A stretch of 64,000 nt of DNA from DASSFZ01 sp035292585 (GTDB lineage: Bacteria > Chloroflexota > Anaerolineae > Fen-1058): positions 55,879-119,878 of the forward strand of contig DATDPU010000155.1 in the NCBI GenBank assembly GCA_035292585.1, in the 5' to 3' direction. Below are positions 42,324-52,275 of this stretch, one piece after another. Positions within the stretch are counted from its first letter, which is position 1. Each line of letters opens with the position of its first letter. The notes under the pieces were generated by a model. It was not told the origin of the DNA. It searched no databases and was given only the letters and a program-made list of their open reading frames with translations. Made by a program: the position numbers and the translations under genes.

Positions 42324-44786
42324 ATGGTCTTGCTCGTCAGCTATTCTGCGCGCCTACTGATCGCCCTTACCCTCATCAGCTCCAGCCTCGCGACACAGCT
42401 GCTCGTCCCCCAACTTCTTCTGCCCAGAGGCGCTCTCACGGCGGTGGCAGGGGGCGCAGCGCGCGTCTGGTTGCCGCCGGCCCGCGTCGTTCGAGCGCCT
42501 TCACAGCAAACGGGGCCGGTGTTGCAGATCAGCAAGTCGGAGGACCTCGATCCCGTCACACCGGGCGCGACGTTACGCTACACCATCGTCTATAGCAATG
42601 CAGGCGACGCCAGCGCGTCTAACGTCGTCATCACCGAGACCTACCCAAGTAATACAACTTACTTCTTCGCCTTACCGTCGCCCACCACCGGCAACAACGT
42701 CTGGTCGATTGGCAATCTGGCTCCCGGCGCGACGGGCGTCATCACCGCCGTGGTGACGGTGGCGAACCAGCTGCCGGTCGGAACCGTCTTGACCAACACC
42801 GTCCGCATCCATGGATCGAGTCTTCCGCTGGTGAGCTTTACCGAAACCACGCAGGTCAACTCTGCGCCCGATTTGAGCATCACCAAATCGGATAGCGAGG
42901 ACCCCGTGCGTCCGGGCGACTCGCTGATTTACACCATCCAGTACAAAAACGACGGGGATGCGCCCGTTACCGGCATCCGGATCACGGAGACGTATCCCAG
43001 CCAGGTCACCTTTGAATCGGCCAATCCGCCGCCCGATGCCGGCAACAACGTATGGTTGCCAAGCACGCTCGGCGGCCTGGGACAGTCGCGCCTGATCTAC
43101 GTGACGGTGCGGGTTAAAAGTCCATTGAGCGATGGCGCTGCTCTGGCCAATCAGGTCGTGCTCGATACCAACGAAACCGCGCCGCTCGTTGCCAATCAGG
43201 GCACCACCGTTCAAGCGCCGGTGATCGCATTGACGAAGTCCGCCAGCCCGAACCCGCCGCTCGCCAACAACGTGCTCACCTACACCCTGCGCTACACCAA
43301 CAGCGGTTCGACTTATGCTTCGGGCGTCGTGGTGACCGACGCCGTCCCCCTCAACGCCACTTACCTTGCGTGCGCGCCGGTCGCGTGTAGCCATAACGGC
43401 GGGATCGTGACCTGGGAGGTGGGACAGGTTCCTGCTCATTCCAGCCACTCTCTGACGCTGGCGGTCAACGTCGCCAACAACCTGAACAATGGCACACTCC
43501 TCACCAACACCGCGCGAATCGCGGCCGTCGAGAACATCTCGGCGTTTGCCCGCATCACCAACACGGTCTCCAGTGCGCCTGAGATTAGCCTCTCCAAGAG
43601 CGATGGCGTATCACAAACGGCGGCCGACGATGATCTGACTTACGTTTTATCTTATGCGAACACCGGCGCCGCGCCGGCGCGGAACGTGGTGATCACGGAT
43701 CGGATTCCGGCTAATGTCGTCTTCGAAGCGTGTACGCCCGCGTGCACCGCGCTGGGCGGCGGCGTGTACTCGTTCACGCTCGACACGCTCGACGCAGCCA
43801 AGACCGGGAACGTCACGCTGGAGGTAGAGGTGGATTCGCCGCTGCCGCTCGGGCTGCGCGCGATTACCAACACGGCCCGCATCCTCACCACCACCGGCGG
43901 CGATAATCCGTCCAATAACTTCGCGGTGGATGTCGATACCATCACCACAGTACCTCAACTTGCGATCCGCGCCGCATTCGATTCCATCCCCCCGTACCCG
44001 ACCAAGCTCATCACCTACACGCTGCGTTACACTAACACCGCCGCCATGAGCACGACCGGCGTCGTGATCAGCGTGACCCAGTCGCCGTTTGCGACCTACG
44101 TTCCATCGGGCTGGACGTTCGCCGGTGGGAACATCTACACACGCGCCATCGGTTCACTCGCTGCCGGCGCATCGGGCAGCGCCCCTTACGTGATGCGCCT
44201 GCCGTCCCCCTACCTGTCTGGAACCGAATCGTTCGTGAACAACTTCTTGATCCATGATGATGGCCCGACCGGATTGCCGGTCGCGACGGCCGTTACGACG
44301 GCGACGCTGGGTGTGCCCGATCTCCTGATCGAGAACGTCAGCCTGTCGCCGGGCGCGGTCGTAGCGGGGGAGCTGTTTACGGCCACTGTGATCATCCGCA
44401 ATGAAGGCGCCGGGCGCGCCTGCAACCCCAAAGTGGCGGGGTGCGGCGGGTTTGGCCTGGACGTTTTCATCGCTCCCGACGCGCCGCCTGCCACCGATGC
44501 TTACTCGTCCCATTGGGATACCTACGCGGGGGTCGGTTCGTTAGCGCCAGGCGTTGCGGCGACCGTTAAGATCAAGAACCTCAAATTCAATGTAGGCGAT
44601 GAATTCATGCTCTACTTCAAGGCTGACAACTGGGATTGTGTGACTGGCGATCCCTGTCTGCCCTCCAACTCGCCGTTTGGTTTGGTGCCGGAGAGCGATG
44701 AGTATAACAACGTCTACGCGGTGGTTGTGCCCGATCGGTCTAACATTCGCGTGTACCTGCCGGTGGTGTTGAAGCGCTCGCCGTAG
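42324..44786 (+). CDS. Secreted DUF11-repeat protein with YLPVVLK tail
   Basis: 820 residues. A signal peptide (about 1-35) precedes at least four to five beta-sandwich repeats of the DUF11 type, each with L-x-I-S/T-K-S at the start and YTI-x-Y-x-N-x-G plus V-V-I-T-E/D-x-x-P (for example LSITKSDSEDPVRPGDSLIY). A CARDB-like domain follows (LLIENVSLSPGAVVAGELFT). The end NIRVYLPVVLKRSP matches the tail of the protein at 37856-39184. It is probably a surface or extracellular structural protein. The ATG follows AGAGGGAGTTCCGAGA. Function beyond adhesion or structure is speculative. Confidence 0.88.
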   Translation: MVLLVSYSARLLIALTLISSSLATQLLVPQLLLPRGALTAVAGGAARVWLPPARVVRAPSQQTGPVLQISKSEDLDPVTPGATLRYTIVYSNAGDASASNVVITETYPSNTTYFFALPSPTTGNNVWSIGNLAPGATGVITAVVTVANQLPVGTVLTNTVRIHGSSLPLVSFTETTQVNSAPDLSITKSDSEDPVRPGDSLIYTIQYKNDGDAPVTGIRITETYPSQVTFESANPPPDAGNNVWLPSTLGGLGQSRLIYVTVRVKSPLSDGAALANQVVLDTNETAPLVANQGTTVQAPVIALTKSASPNPPLANNVLTYTLRYTNSGSTYASGVVVTDAVPLNATYLACAPVACSHNGGIVTWEVGQVPAHSSHSLTLAVNVANNLNNGTLLTNTARIAAVENISAFARITNTVSSAPEISLSKSDGVSQTAADDDLTYVLSYANTGAAPARNVVITDRIPANVVFEACTPACTALGGGVYSFTLDTLDAAKTGNVTLEVEVDSPLPLGLRAITNTARILTTTGGDNPSNNFAVDVDTITTVPQLAIRAAFDSIPPYPTKLITYTLRYTNTAAMSTTGVVISVTQSPFATYVPSGWTFAGGNIYTRAIGSLAAGASGSAPYVMRLPSPYLSGTESFVNNFLIHDDGPTGLPVATAVTTATLGVPDLLIENVSLSPGAVVAGELFTATVIIRNEGAGRACNPKVAGCGGFGLDVFIAPDAPPATDAYSSHWDTYAGVGSLAPGVAATVKIKNLKFNVGDEFMLYFKADNWDCVTGDPCLPSNSPFGLVPESDEYNNVYAVVVPDRSNIRVYLPVVLKRSP

Positions 44787-44859
44787 CGAGCTGAGACCTC
44801 CGAGGTCTCCTTCACGAATGGCGGCGGTTGTGTCGCCCCAACCTGTGACCGTCTAAAGG

Positions 44860-47640
44860 TCAGCCCCGCTCGCCCGTGTTCGGGGTTCGCGCCGTGGGCA
44901 AAGTGAAGACGAAGTTGCTCCCGCCTTCCGGCGAGGTATCCACTCGAATCCGTCCGCCGTGCATCTCGACGACCATCCGGCAATAGGTCAGGCCGAGGCC
45001 GGTGCCGCGCCGGCGTCCGGCGCGACCCGGCACCTGCACGTAGCGCTCGAAGATGCGCTCACGATAATCCGGCGGGATACCGGGGCCATTGTCCGCGACG
45101 GAGAATTGTATAAAACCGTCGCCCGCCTGGGCCGATACGCGAATGCGCCCGCCCGACCCCACGAACTTGAGCGCATTGTCGACCAGATTGGTCAACACGC
45201 GGCGCAGGTGATCGGAATCACCTTGCACCGGGGGCAGATCGTAATCGGCTTCCATGTCGAGCGTGATGTCGGACAGCTCCGCCAGGGGGCGCAGGGCCTC
45301 CAACGCTTCCTCGATCAGCGAAGCCGGCGCCAGCGGTTGCGCCTGCAGCTCCAGTTGACCGGTCTCCAGCTTTTGCACGTCGAGCAGTGACCCGATCAAG
45401 CCGAGTAGCTTGTTGGAGCTGGCCAGCGCCACCCGCACACTCTTCAACAATAGCTCCGCCGGATCACCCTCTTCAATGCTGAGTTGAATCAGCTGCAACC
45501 CGCTGATGATGGCGCTGAGCGGGCTGCGTAGATCGTGCACCAGCATTTGGGTGAACGCGTCACGGTCGGCTTCCAGCTGTTTCTGATCCGTCACGTTGTG
45601 CAACACGACCAGCCGCCCCATCAGCTGCCCGTGCTCATCCTGCACGCGCAAATTGAACTCTTCCACGAAGCGTGTTTCAGACCCCGGCACGGTGATGAGC
45701 CGGCGGGCGACCTCGCTGGCGCCGTCGCGCAGGCCGGCGGTCATCACATTCACTTCCGTGTCGATCACGGCCTGCCGTTCTTCGGCGTTCAGCTTGGGAT
45801 ACAGCAAGTCGATCAAGCCGCTGCGGTTCAGCACGCTTGCCATCGGCCGGCCCAGGTGCGACGTCAGCGAAATGCCCAGCAACTGCTCGGCGGCCCGATT
45901 GGTCAACACCATGCGCGTCTGCGCATCGTACAGGATCAACCCGTCGTGCGTGGCGTCCAGCACCGCCTGCAACCGATCGCGCACGGTGCGCGCATCCTCG
46001 AATAGATTCGCCTTGTCCAAAGCGACTGCCGCCTGCGCGCCGAACGCTTGCAGCGACGACAGGTCCATGGCCGACAATTCGGGCTTGCGGTTGAAGACGT
46101 ACAGAATCCCCAGCGGCACGTTGCGCGCGATGAGCGGGATGGCCGCGCCGATGCGTAAGCCGAGGGCTTCCAAAGCTTTGCTGCGCGCCCCGCTGCTTCC
46201 GGCCGCCGGGTAGAGAAAATCGACTGTGTGCTTGCTGACCAGCACGCGCCGTTCGGCCAGCGCGCGCAGGCCGATGTTGCGTGCGCCGGGGGTGGGCCGG
46301 AGCTTGGTGCGCAGCCCCATCAGTTCCAGCCCCAGCTTCGACCGAAGTGAAGCGAGGAGCTCGGCATCGGCGGCCGCGTTGGCGCGGACGGTGAGATACA
46401 CGCCGGAGCGATCGATGATCGCCAGCGTCGCCAGATCGTAACCCAGCGTGACCACCGCATCGCAAATGCGCTGCAACACCGCATCGAGTTCGAGCGCGGA
46501 CTGAATGGCCGACAGGCTTTCCTGGAGCGCGCGGATTTCCAGGTTGGCGCGCGCCACCTCGTACAGGTTACGCTCGGTCTTGGCGTACAGCCGCGCGTTC
46601 TTCAGGGCGAGCGCCGCGTGTTGCGCCAGCTGTTCCACAAAGCGCTGGTGTGTATCGGCGTAGGCGTTGAGGCGGTTGCTCTCCAGGTTGAGGATGCCTT
46701 CCGTATGGCCGTCCTGAATGATCGGCACGCACAATTCTGAGCGCGAGTCCGGGGCGGCGACCGTGTAATCCGGATCGTGCGCCACATCATCGATGCAGGC
46801 CGTCTGGCCGGTGCGCAGCACGCGGCCGATCACACCCTGCACCTCGTTCCACGAGAGATCGGCATAGCCCTCTTCCAACGAGCGCAGCATGTTGACCGAC
46901 GCCGCCTCGCTCAAGCGTAGGCGGTCGGAATCGTACAAGTAGATCGCGCCCCGGTCGCTGGGTGTGTTAGCGATGGCGCGTTGCAGCACGGTATGGATCA
47001 CTTCGTCGGGGTTCAGGCGGGAGGCCACGTCGCGCGCGATCAACGCCAGCGCCAGCTGCTCGGCGGTGCGCTGCGCGAGCCGATCGGCCAGCGTGCCGGT
47101 GACATAGGCGACGACGACGGTCGGCACCACCATGCTGAAGATCAAGCCCGCCAGCACTACGCCGCGACCGTCCAGATTAAGGGCGGCTTCCCAGATCGGA
47201 TGGATCGCGATCAGGCCGCTGAACTCCAGCCACACCAGCAGGCTGAAGCAGGCCGTGGAGAGGATGGCGATGCTTACTGCGCCGCGCCGGCCGATCAGGA
47301 ACGCTGCGCCCACGGTGATGCCGATATACAGCGCGGTCAGGAACGACTGTGGCCCGCCGGCGAAGTGAATCGCCAGAGTAGCGACGAAAACGTACGCGCT
47401 GAGCAGTAACGTGCTCAACCGGTACAGGTTGCGCACGCCGGGCGCCAACAGCAAGCCGATCAGCGACAGGAGCACACCGCCCACGCCGCACAACGCCGCC
47501 GGAATGAGCGAGTAGGCGACGACCTCCAACGACTCGCCGATCAGGCCAATGGCGGCAAATCCCGCCGACAGGATCGCCGCGAAGACAAAAATATTGCGTG
47601 TATCCTTTACCTGATCCGGGCGAGCGTCGAGTACGTTCAC
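44860..47640 (-). CDS. Membrane GAF/PAS sensor histidine kinase
   Basis: 926 residues from a GTG at 47640. About five to six N-terminal transmembrane helices (to residue 200) precede two GAF domains, a PAS domain (LQAVLDATHDGLILYDAQTR), a HisKA domain with the phosphoacceptor His in MLVHDLRSPLSAIISGLQL and an HATPase_c domain (N box TNLVDNALKFV, G1 VADNGPGIP, GTGLGLTYCRMVVE). The GTG overlaps the TGA of the upstream kinase gene (GTGA), so the two are coupled. No response regulator is adjacent. The longer in-frame extension to 47880 is a shadow of the upstream gene. Confidence 0.9.
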   Translation of the reverse strand: MNVLDARPDQVKDTRNIFVFAAILSAGFAAIGLIGESLEVVAYSLIPAALCGVGGVLLSLIGLLLAPGVRNLYRLSTLLLSAYVFVATLAIHFAGGPQSFLTALYIGITVGAAFLIGRRGAVSIAILSTACFSLLVWLEFSGLIAIHPIWEAALNLDGRGVVLAGLIFSMVVPTVVVAYVTGTLADRLAQRTAEQLALALIARDVASRLNPDEVIHTVLQRAIANTPSDRGAIYLYDSDRLRLSEAASVNMLRSLEEGYADLSWNEVQGVIGRVLRTGQTACIDDVAHDPDYTVAAPDSRSELCVPIIQDGHTEGILNLESNRLNAYADTHQRFVEQLAQHAALALKNARLYAKTERNLYEVARANLEIRALQESLSAIQSALELDAVLQRICDAVVTLGYDLATLAIIDRSGVYLTVRANAAADAELLASLRSKLGLELMGLRTKLRPTPGARNIGLRALAERRVLVSKHTVDFLYPAAGSSGARSKALEALGLRIGAAIPLIARNVPLGILYVFNRKPELSAMDLSSLQAFGAQAAVALDKANLFEDARTVRDRLQAVLDATHDGLILYDAQTRMVLTNRAAEQLLGISLTSHLGRPMASVLNRSGLIDLLYPKLNAEERQAVIDTEVNVMTAGLRDGASEVARRLITVPGSETRFVEEFNLRVQDEHGQLMGRLVVLHNVTDQKQLEADRDAFTQMLVHDLRSPLSAIISGLQLIQLSIEEGDPAELLLKSVRVALASSNKLLGLIGSLLDVQKLETGQLELQAQPLAPASLIEEALEALRPLAELSDITLDMEADYDLPPVQGDSDHLRRVLTNLVDNALKFVGSGGRIRVSAQAGDGFIQFSVADNGPGIPPDYRERIFERYVQVPGRAGRRRGTGLGLTYCRMVVEMHGGRIRVDTSPEGGSNFVFTLPTARTPNTGERG

Positions 47641-50600
47641 AGTGGGGACGGCAGTAGGATGGCGACGGGCAAGGTAAAGCTGAACTGGCTGCCCCGGCCA
47701 TCGGGCGGGTCTTCGACCCAGATCGATCCGCCGTGAGCTTCGATCGCCATTTTGCAGAAGGCCAGTCCCAACCCGGTGCCGCGCCGGCGCTCCAGGCCCT
47801 CGCTGAGCTGCACGAAGCGCTCGAAGATCCGTTCGCGGTGTTCGAGCGGGATGCCCGGCCCCATATCGCGCACGCTGCACACGATCACGTGCGTCGTCAC
47901 GTCGGCGCCGTCGGTCTCCAGCCGCGCCGAAACGATCACCTGGCCGCTGGCCGGGCTGAACTTGGCGGCGTTGTCGATGAGGTTGATCAGGACCCGCGTG
48001 ATCTGGTCTTCATCGACTTTTACCAGCGGCAACTCGTCGCTCACTTCGTTGCGCACAGTCAAGCCGCGATCGGCCAGCATAGGCGCGAGTTGCTCGAAGG
48101 CGTTCTCGGCCAGCGGGCGCAACGCGGCGAACTGGGTATCGATCGAGGCATGGCCGTGCTCGAAGCGGCTGATATCGAGCAGCGAGTTGACCAGATCGAG
48201 CAGCTTGCGCGTGCTGCGCTGGCCCACGTCGAGGGCGGGGCCGGCCAACACGCCAAGCGTTAAGGGCGGCAGCGCTTCGCCGATCAGTTCGTACGAATCC
48301 AGGATGGCGACGAGCGGGCTGCGCAGATCGTGGACGATCATGTTGCTGAGGTCTTCACGCATCTGCTGCAACTCGCGTTCCTCGGTGACATCGCGCAGCA
48401 CGATCATCCAGCCCACCAGCCCGCCGTGCTCGTCCTGGACGGGCAGGCCACTGCGCTCGATCGAGCGCGGGCGCGCGCCGCCGGAGAGGGTGAAGACCTC
48501 TTTGCCCCACTGGACTTGAACGCCGGCGGTGGCCTGCCCCAGCAATGCGCGCAGCGCGCGCGGCGTGTAGCCCAGGCGTGCGGCCAGCTCGAGCTCCGGC
48601 GCGTCGAGCAGTTGCACGAGCGATTGGCCTTCCAGATCGCGCCGGTGTATCCCCCACAATTGTTCCAGCATCGGGTTGGCGACGACGACGCAGCCCGACA
48701 CGTCGAACATCAGCACGCCATCGCGCGAGGAATTCAAGATCGCCGCCAGCCGATCGCGCGCCTCGGCCACCTGGCTGAACAATTGCGCGTTCTCGATGGT
48801 GACGGCGGCCTCGTTCGCCAGCAGTTGCACCAACTGCAGGCTGTCGGCCGTGTATTTGCCGGGCGTGCGACTGTTGACGTACAACACGCCCACCACCTGG
48901 TCCTTGCGCATGATCGGCATGCCGATCATCGAGCGGAAGCCGGCTTCGAGGACGCGCGGGTTCATATCGGGTTCGTGCAGCGTGTCATTGAGCAGCACCG
49001 GCTGGTGGGTACGGATGACGCGCCGGGTCATGCCGTGGGGGCGCACCGCCGACGGATCGAACAGGTTATCTGGCCCGGCCAGTTGGCTGCCGTGAGTGAT
49101 CTGGTCGGTACCGGCATCGTACAGGAACACCGTGACCGAGTCCGAATCGGTGATCTCGCGCGCGATCAGCGCGATGCGGCTGAGCGCTTCGTCGAACTCG
49201 ATGCTGGCCGCCAGCGCTAGGCTGGCCTGATACAGCTGCGCCAGATCGTTGATCCGGCGCGCGCGCTCGTGGAACAGGCGGGCGTTTTCGACCGCCACGC
49301 CGGCCTGGTTGGCCAGGGTTTGCGCCAGGCGGATCTCGTCGGTGGAGAAGTGTAGGCGCGGGCTGCTGTGCAACCAGACGATGCGGCCGATGACCTCGTT
49401 GCCCGCAATGAGCGGCAACGCCAACAGCGCATACAGCTGTCGGGTATGTAGGAATTCGTCGTCGGCCCGCTCCAGCAGATCGCTGGCGTAAAGAATGGCT
49501 GGCTGGCGGCTGCGCCGCAACTCGTCAAGGTCGATCGCGTGCAGCACGCCGGATTGGGGCGGCGGCAGGGCGATCGGGTCCGTGCCCGGCGCAGCGTATT
49601 CGGCGATCGATTCGAGCTGGTTGGCGCTGCCGGCGATGAGCTCGAGCGTGCAATGCGAGGTGTTCAGCGCTTGCGCCAACTGGCGCGTCAGTTCGCGCCC
49701 CAGCTCCGGCAGATCGAGGATCATCGAAGTGACCTGGCGGCTGAGCTCGAACAGGATCGACATCTCGCGCAGGCGGTTCTGCGACACCTGGTAGAGCTGC
49801 GCATTGCGAATGGAGACCGCCGCCTGAGTGGCGAGCTGGCCGATGAACGCGGCCGTTGCTGCGTTGAACACTTCCCGGCGGGTGCTTTCCAGGTTGATCA
49901 CGCCCAGCGGCGCGCCCTCGCGCAGGATCGGGACGACGAGCGCGGCTCGGATCGTCGGATCGTTGGCGGTGTAGAGGTGCGATTCATGCACGTCGTCGAT
50001 CCACACCGCCGTTCGGTCGCGCAGCGCGCCGCCGATCGCGCCTTGATCGGCGGGCCAGTGTTCGATGTCGGCGCGCGCCAGCGTGCCGGGCGGGTAGCCG
50101 CGCGCGGCCACCAGATTGAGCGCGTGCCGTTCGGTATCGTACAGGGCGACCAGCCCGCGCGTCGCGCCGGCGGATTCGATCGCCGTATCGAGGACGCGCT
50201 CGATCACGCGGTTGAAGTCGAGCGTGCTGCCCAGCTCGCGGCCGATCGCTTCGAGCGCCGCCAGCTCTTCGACGCGCCGCGTCAAGGCTTGATCGGTTTG
50301 GGCGTACAACGCGGCGTTCGATACGGCCACGGCCGCCTGATTGGCGAAGGTTGTGATCAGATCGAGTTCGGCGATGGTAAAGCGATGCGGCTCGGTGTAA
50401 CACACCGTCAGCGTGCCGATGATGTGCTCGCGCGCCTGGAGCGGCATATCGGCAAAGGCGCGAATGCGTTCGGTCTCGGCCAGTTCGCGGAAGTTCTCCA
50501 GGCGCGGATCGGAGTGCACATCGTTGACGATCAGCGGCTGGCGCTCGACGCTGGCCAGCGAGACCTCGCCGCGCGCCAGGCGCATCATCGCCGGCAGCTG

Positions 50601-52067
50601 GTCGAGGAAGGCCGGGGCTAACCCGCGCGCCGCCGCCGGCGCCAGGCTGCGCCCGCCTTCCTGCACCAGCAAGATCGCCGCCTTTTGACAACCGACCACC
50701 GGGCCGACCGAAGTGATGATGGCTTGCATCACCTGATCGAGGTTGAGCGAAGACCCGACGACGGTGGAGACCGAATTGAGGATCGCCAGTTCGGCCGCGC
50801 GGCGGCGCATCGAGGCGTACAGCTGCGCGTTTTCGATGGCGACCGCCGTGTGCGCGGCCAGCGTTAGCAACAGCTCTAGATCGTCCAGGCCGTAGGCATT
50901 CGACCGGTCGAGGCTTTGCACGGTGATCACGCCCAGCGCTCGATCGCCGATGGTGATCGGCACGCCCAGCCAGCTGCGCGCTTCTCGGCCGGGCGCCGCT
51001 TCGAGGCCGAGCCGCCTGATCACACTCGCCACATCGGCGGGTAGGAGCAGCGGGGTGCGGGTGCGCAGAACATATTCGGTGAGGCCGTTGCGCATGCTGC
51101 GGCTGCGATAACGCGCCGGCTGGCCGTCTTCGTAGACCAACGGGAAAGAGAGTTCGTCGTAGTCTTCGTTGTAGAGTGCGAAGTAAAAGTTGCGCGCGTC
51201 CATCAGCGCGCCGATCTGGCGATGGATCGCTTCGAGCAGCTCGGGCAGGTCGAGGCTGGTGGTGATGGCCTGGCCGACGGCGCTGACCGAGGCGCGTTCC
51301 CGCAGTCGCTTCTCCAGCGTCGCCCGCGCCGCGCTCAAGTTGTAGATCATCACCATGAATAGAATCAGGAGCACACTGAAGGAAGTGAACAGCGCGAACG
51401 AGGTGCGCAAATAGTGCAGCGCAATCACGATCGCTAGCGGCAGCAGCAGCAATAGGGGAATGACCAACAAGAGGTGTTGCACGTTTTGGCGCGACCACTC
51501 AAGCAGCGACGCGCGCGCTTCGAATGAGGCGAACACGAGATGGATCAGGAGGGTGACGGCGGCATACACCCCGAAGAGCGCCGTGAACGGCCACACATCG
51601 GGCAGGTTGACATCTATCAGCGGCGCATGCCCGCCGGCAGACTTGAAAGCCAGGGCGGCCAGCGTCAGGCTGAACACGATCCGGGCCAGCGCCAGCCCGA
51701 TGCGGGCGAGTGCAGCCCAAATGCTGCCCGGCTCCAAACGTCTTCGCGCGCGGGTCAGTGTGCGGACAACTTGTTCGATGACGATACCGGCGCAACCCAT
51801 CCACAACGCCAGCGTGAGATCGAAGGACAGGAAGGCGGCCAGCAATAGAATGTGGCCGAAAGTAAACTCTGCGCCGAGCAGGTTAAAGGTCAGCAGGCGG
51901 GCGGAAGTATACAGCGCGATCCAGGCTACCAGGTCTAGCCAGGGCAGACCGGTCGGCGGCAGCTGGCTCGAGGCCCAAACGACGACCAGGAGCGCGATCA
52001 GGCCGGCGCTAGACGACAAGAGCCTATTCGCCAGGAGGTGGACATCCGGTAAGTGACGCGCGGTCAT
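47637..52067 (-). CDS. Giant membrane multi-GAF/PAS sensor histidine kinase
   Basis: 1476 residues. The N-terminal membrane domain has about seven hydrophobic segments (to about 250). Five or so GAF domains follow (repeated blocks such as NQAAVAVSNAALYAQTD and NQAGVAVENARLF mark their ends), then a PAS domain (LAAILNSSRDGVLMFDVSG), HisKA (MIVHDLRSPLVAILDSYELI) and HATPase_c (LINLIDNAAKFSP, DMGPGIP, GTGLGLAFCKMAIEAHGGSI). It precedes and overlaps the second kinase by four bases. The signal is unknown. The many GAF domains suggest integration of several ligands or redox cues. Confidence 0.9.
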   Translation of the reverse strand: MTARHLPDVHLLANRLLSSSAGLIALLVVVWASSQLPPTGLPWLDLVAWIALYTSARLLTFNLLGAEFTFGHILLLAAFLSFDLTLALWMGCAGIVIEQVVRTLTRARRRLEPGSIWAALARIGLALARIVFSLTLAALAFKSAGGHAPLIDVNLPDVWPFTALFGVYAAVTLLIHLVFASFEARASLLEWSRQNVQHLLLVIPLLLLLPLAIVIALHYLRTSFALFTSFSVLLILFMVMIYNLSAARATLEKRLRERASVSAVGQAITTSLDLPELLEAIHRQIGALMDARNFYFALYNEDYDELSFPLVYEDGQPARYRSRSMRNGLTEYVLRTRTPLLLPADVASVIRRLGLEAAPGREARSWLGVPITIGDRALGVITVQSLDRSNAYGLDDLELLLTLAAHTAVAIENAQLYASMRRRAAELAILNSVSTVVGSSLNLDQVMQAIITSVGPVVGCQKAAILLVQEGGRSLAPAAARGLAPAFLDQLPAMMRLARGEVSLASVERQPLIVNDVHSDPRLENFRELAETERIRAFADMPLQAREHIIGTLTVCYTEPHRFTIAELDLITTFANQAAVAVSNAALYAQTDQALTRRVEELAALEAIGRELGSTLDFNRVIERVLDTAIESAGATRGLVALYDTERHALNLVAARGYPPGTLARADIEHWPADQGAIGGALRDRTAVWIDDVHESHLYTANDPTIRAALVVPILREGAPLGVINLESTRREVFNAATAAFIGQLATQAAVSIRNAQLYQVSQNRLREMSILFELSRQVTSMILDLPELGRELTRQLAQALNTSHCTLELIAGSANQLESIAEYAAPGTDPIALPPPQSGVLHAIDLDELRRSRQPAILYASDLLERADDEFLHTRQLYALLALPLIAGNEVIGRIVWLHSSPRLHFSTDEIRLAQTLANQAGVAVENARLFHERARRINDLAQLYQASLALAASIEFDEALSRIALIAREITDSDSVTVFLYDAGTDQITHGSQLAGPDNLFDPSAVRPHGMTRRVIRTHQPVLLNDTLHEPDMNPRVLEAGFRSMIGMPIMRKDQVVGVLYVNSRTPGKYTADSLQLVQLLANEAAVTIENAQLFSQVAEARDRLAAILNSSRDGVLMFDVSGCVVVANPMLEQLWGIHRRDLEGQSLVQLLDAPELELAARLGYTPRALRALLGQATAGVQVQWGKEVFTLSGGARPRSIERSGLPVQDEHGGLVGWMIVLRDVTEERELQQMREDLSNMIVHDLRSPLVAILDSYELIGEALPPLTLGVLAGPALDVGQRSTRKLLDLVNSLLDISRFEHGHASIDTQFAALRPLAENAFEQLAPMLADRGLTVRNEVSDELPLVKVDEDQITRVLINLIDNAAKFSPASGQVIVSARLETDGADVTTHVIVCSVRDMGPGIPLEHRERIFERFVQLSEGLERRRGTGLGLAFCKMAIEAHGGSIWVEDPPDGRGSQFSFTLPVAILLPSPL

Positions 52068-52232
52068 GCCTTACGCCTAGTTGGGAATGCGGCAATCAGA
52101 AAGGATCAGTGTCGGGAAGGGTGGCATATACGCCAGTCGGCAAAGTTGTCTTATGGCCGGGCGGCACAGGCAAGGATTCGGGCAGGTATGCAGCCCGAAA
52201 AAGTGTAGCACAGAACATAGGCAGCGACAAGG

Positions 52233-52260
52233 TTACACAAGGCATGCCAGCTGGTATAAT
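52233..52260 (+). promoter_or_regulatory. Candidate sigma-70-like promoter for the LysM gene
   Basis: A perfect TATAAT -10 lies at 52255-52260 and a weak -35 (TTACAC, 52233-52238) 16 bp upstream. The predicted start of transcription is near 52267, leaving a very short leader before ATG 52276 or 52291. Confidence 0.45.
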
Positions 52261-52275
52261 CGCGCTACTTGGTTA

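Noticed and set aside
47641..47880. N-terminal extension of the second giant kinase
   Set aside because: Shadow of the upstream kinase C-terminus; the GTG at 47640 with GTGA overlap is the better start.
49539..50621. 360-codon plus-strand frame opposite the giant kinase
   Set aside because: Shadow of repeated GAF domains; no recognisable protein features.
49984..51498. 504-codon minus-strand frame in an alternative phase of the giant kinase
   Set aside because: Alternative-phase shadow with Arg/Ala/Pro bias.
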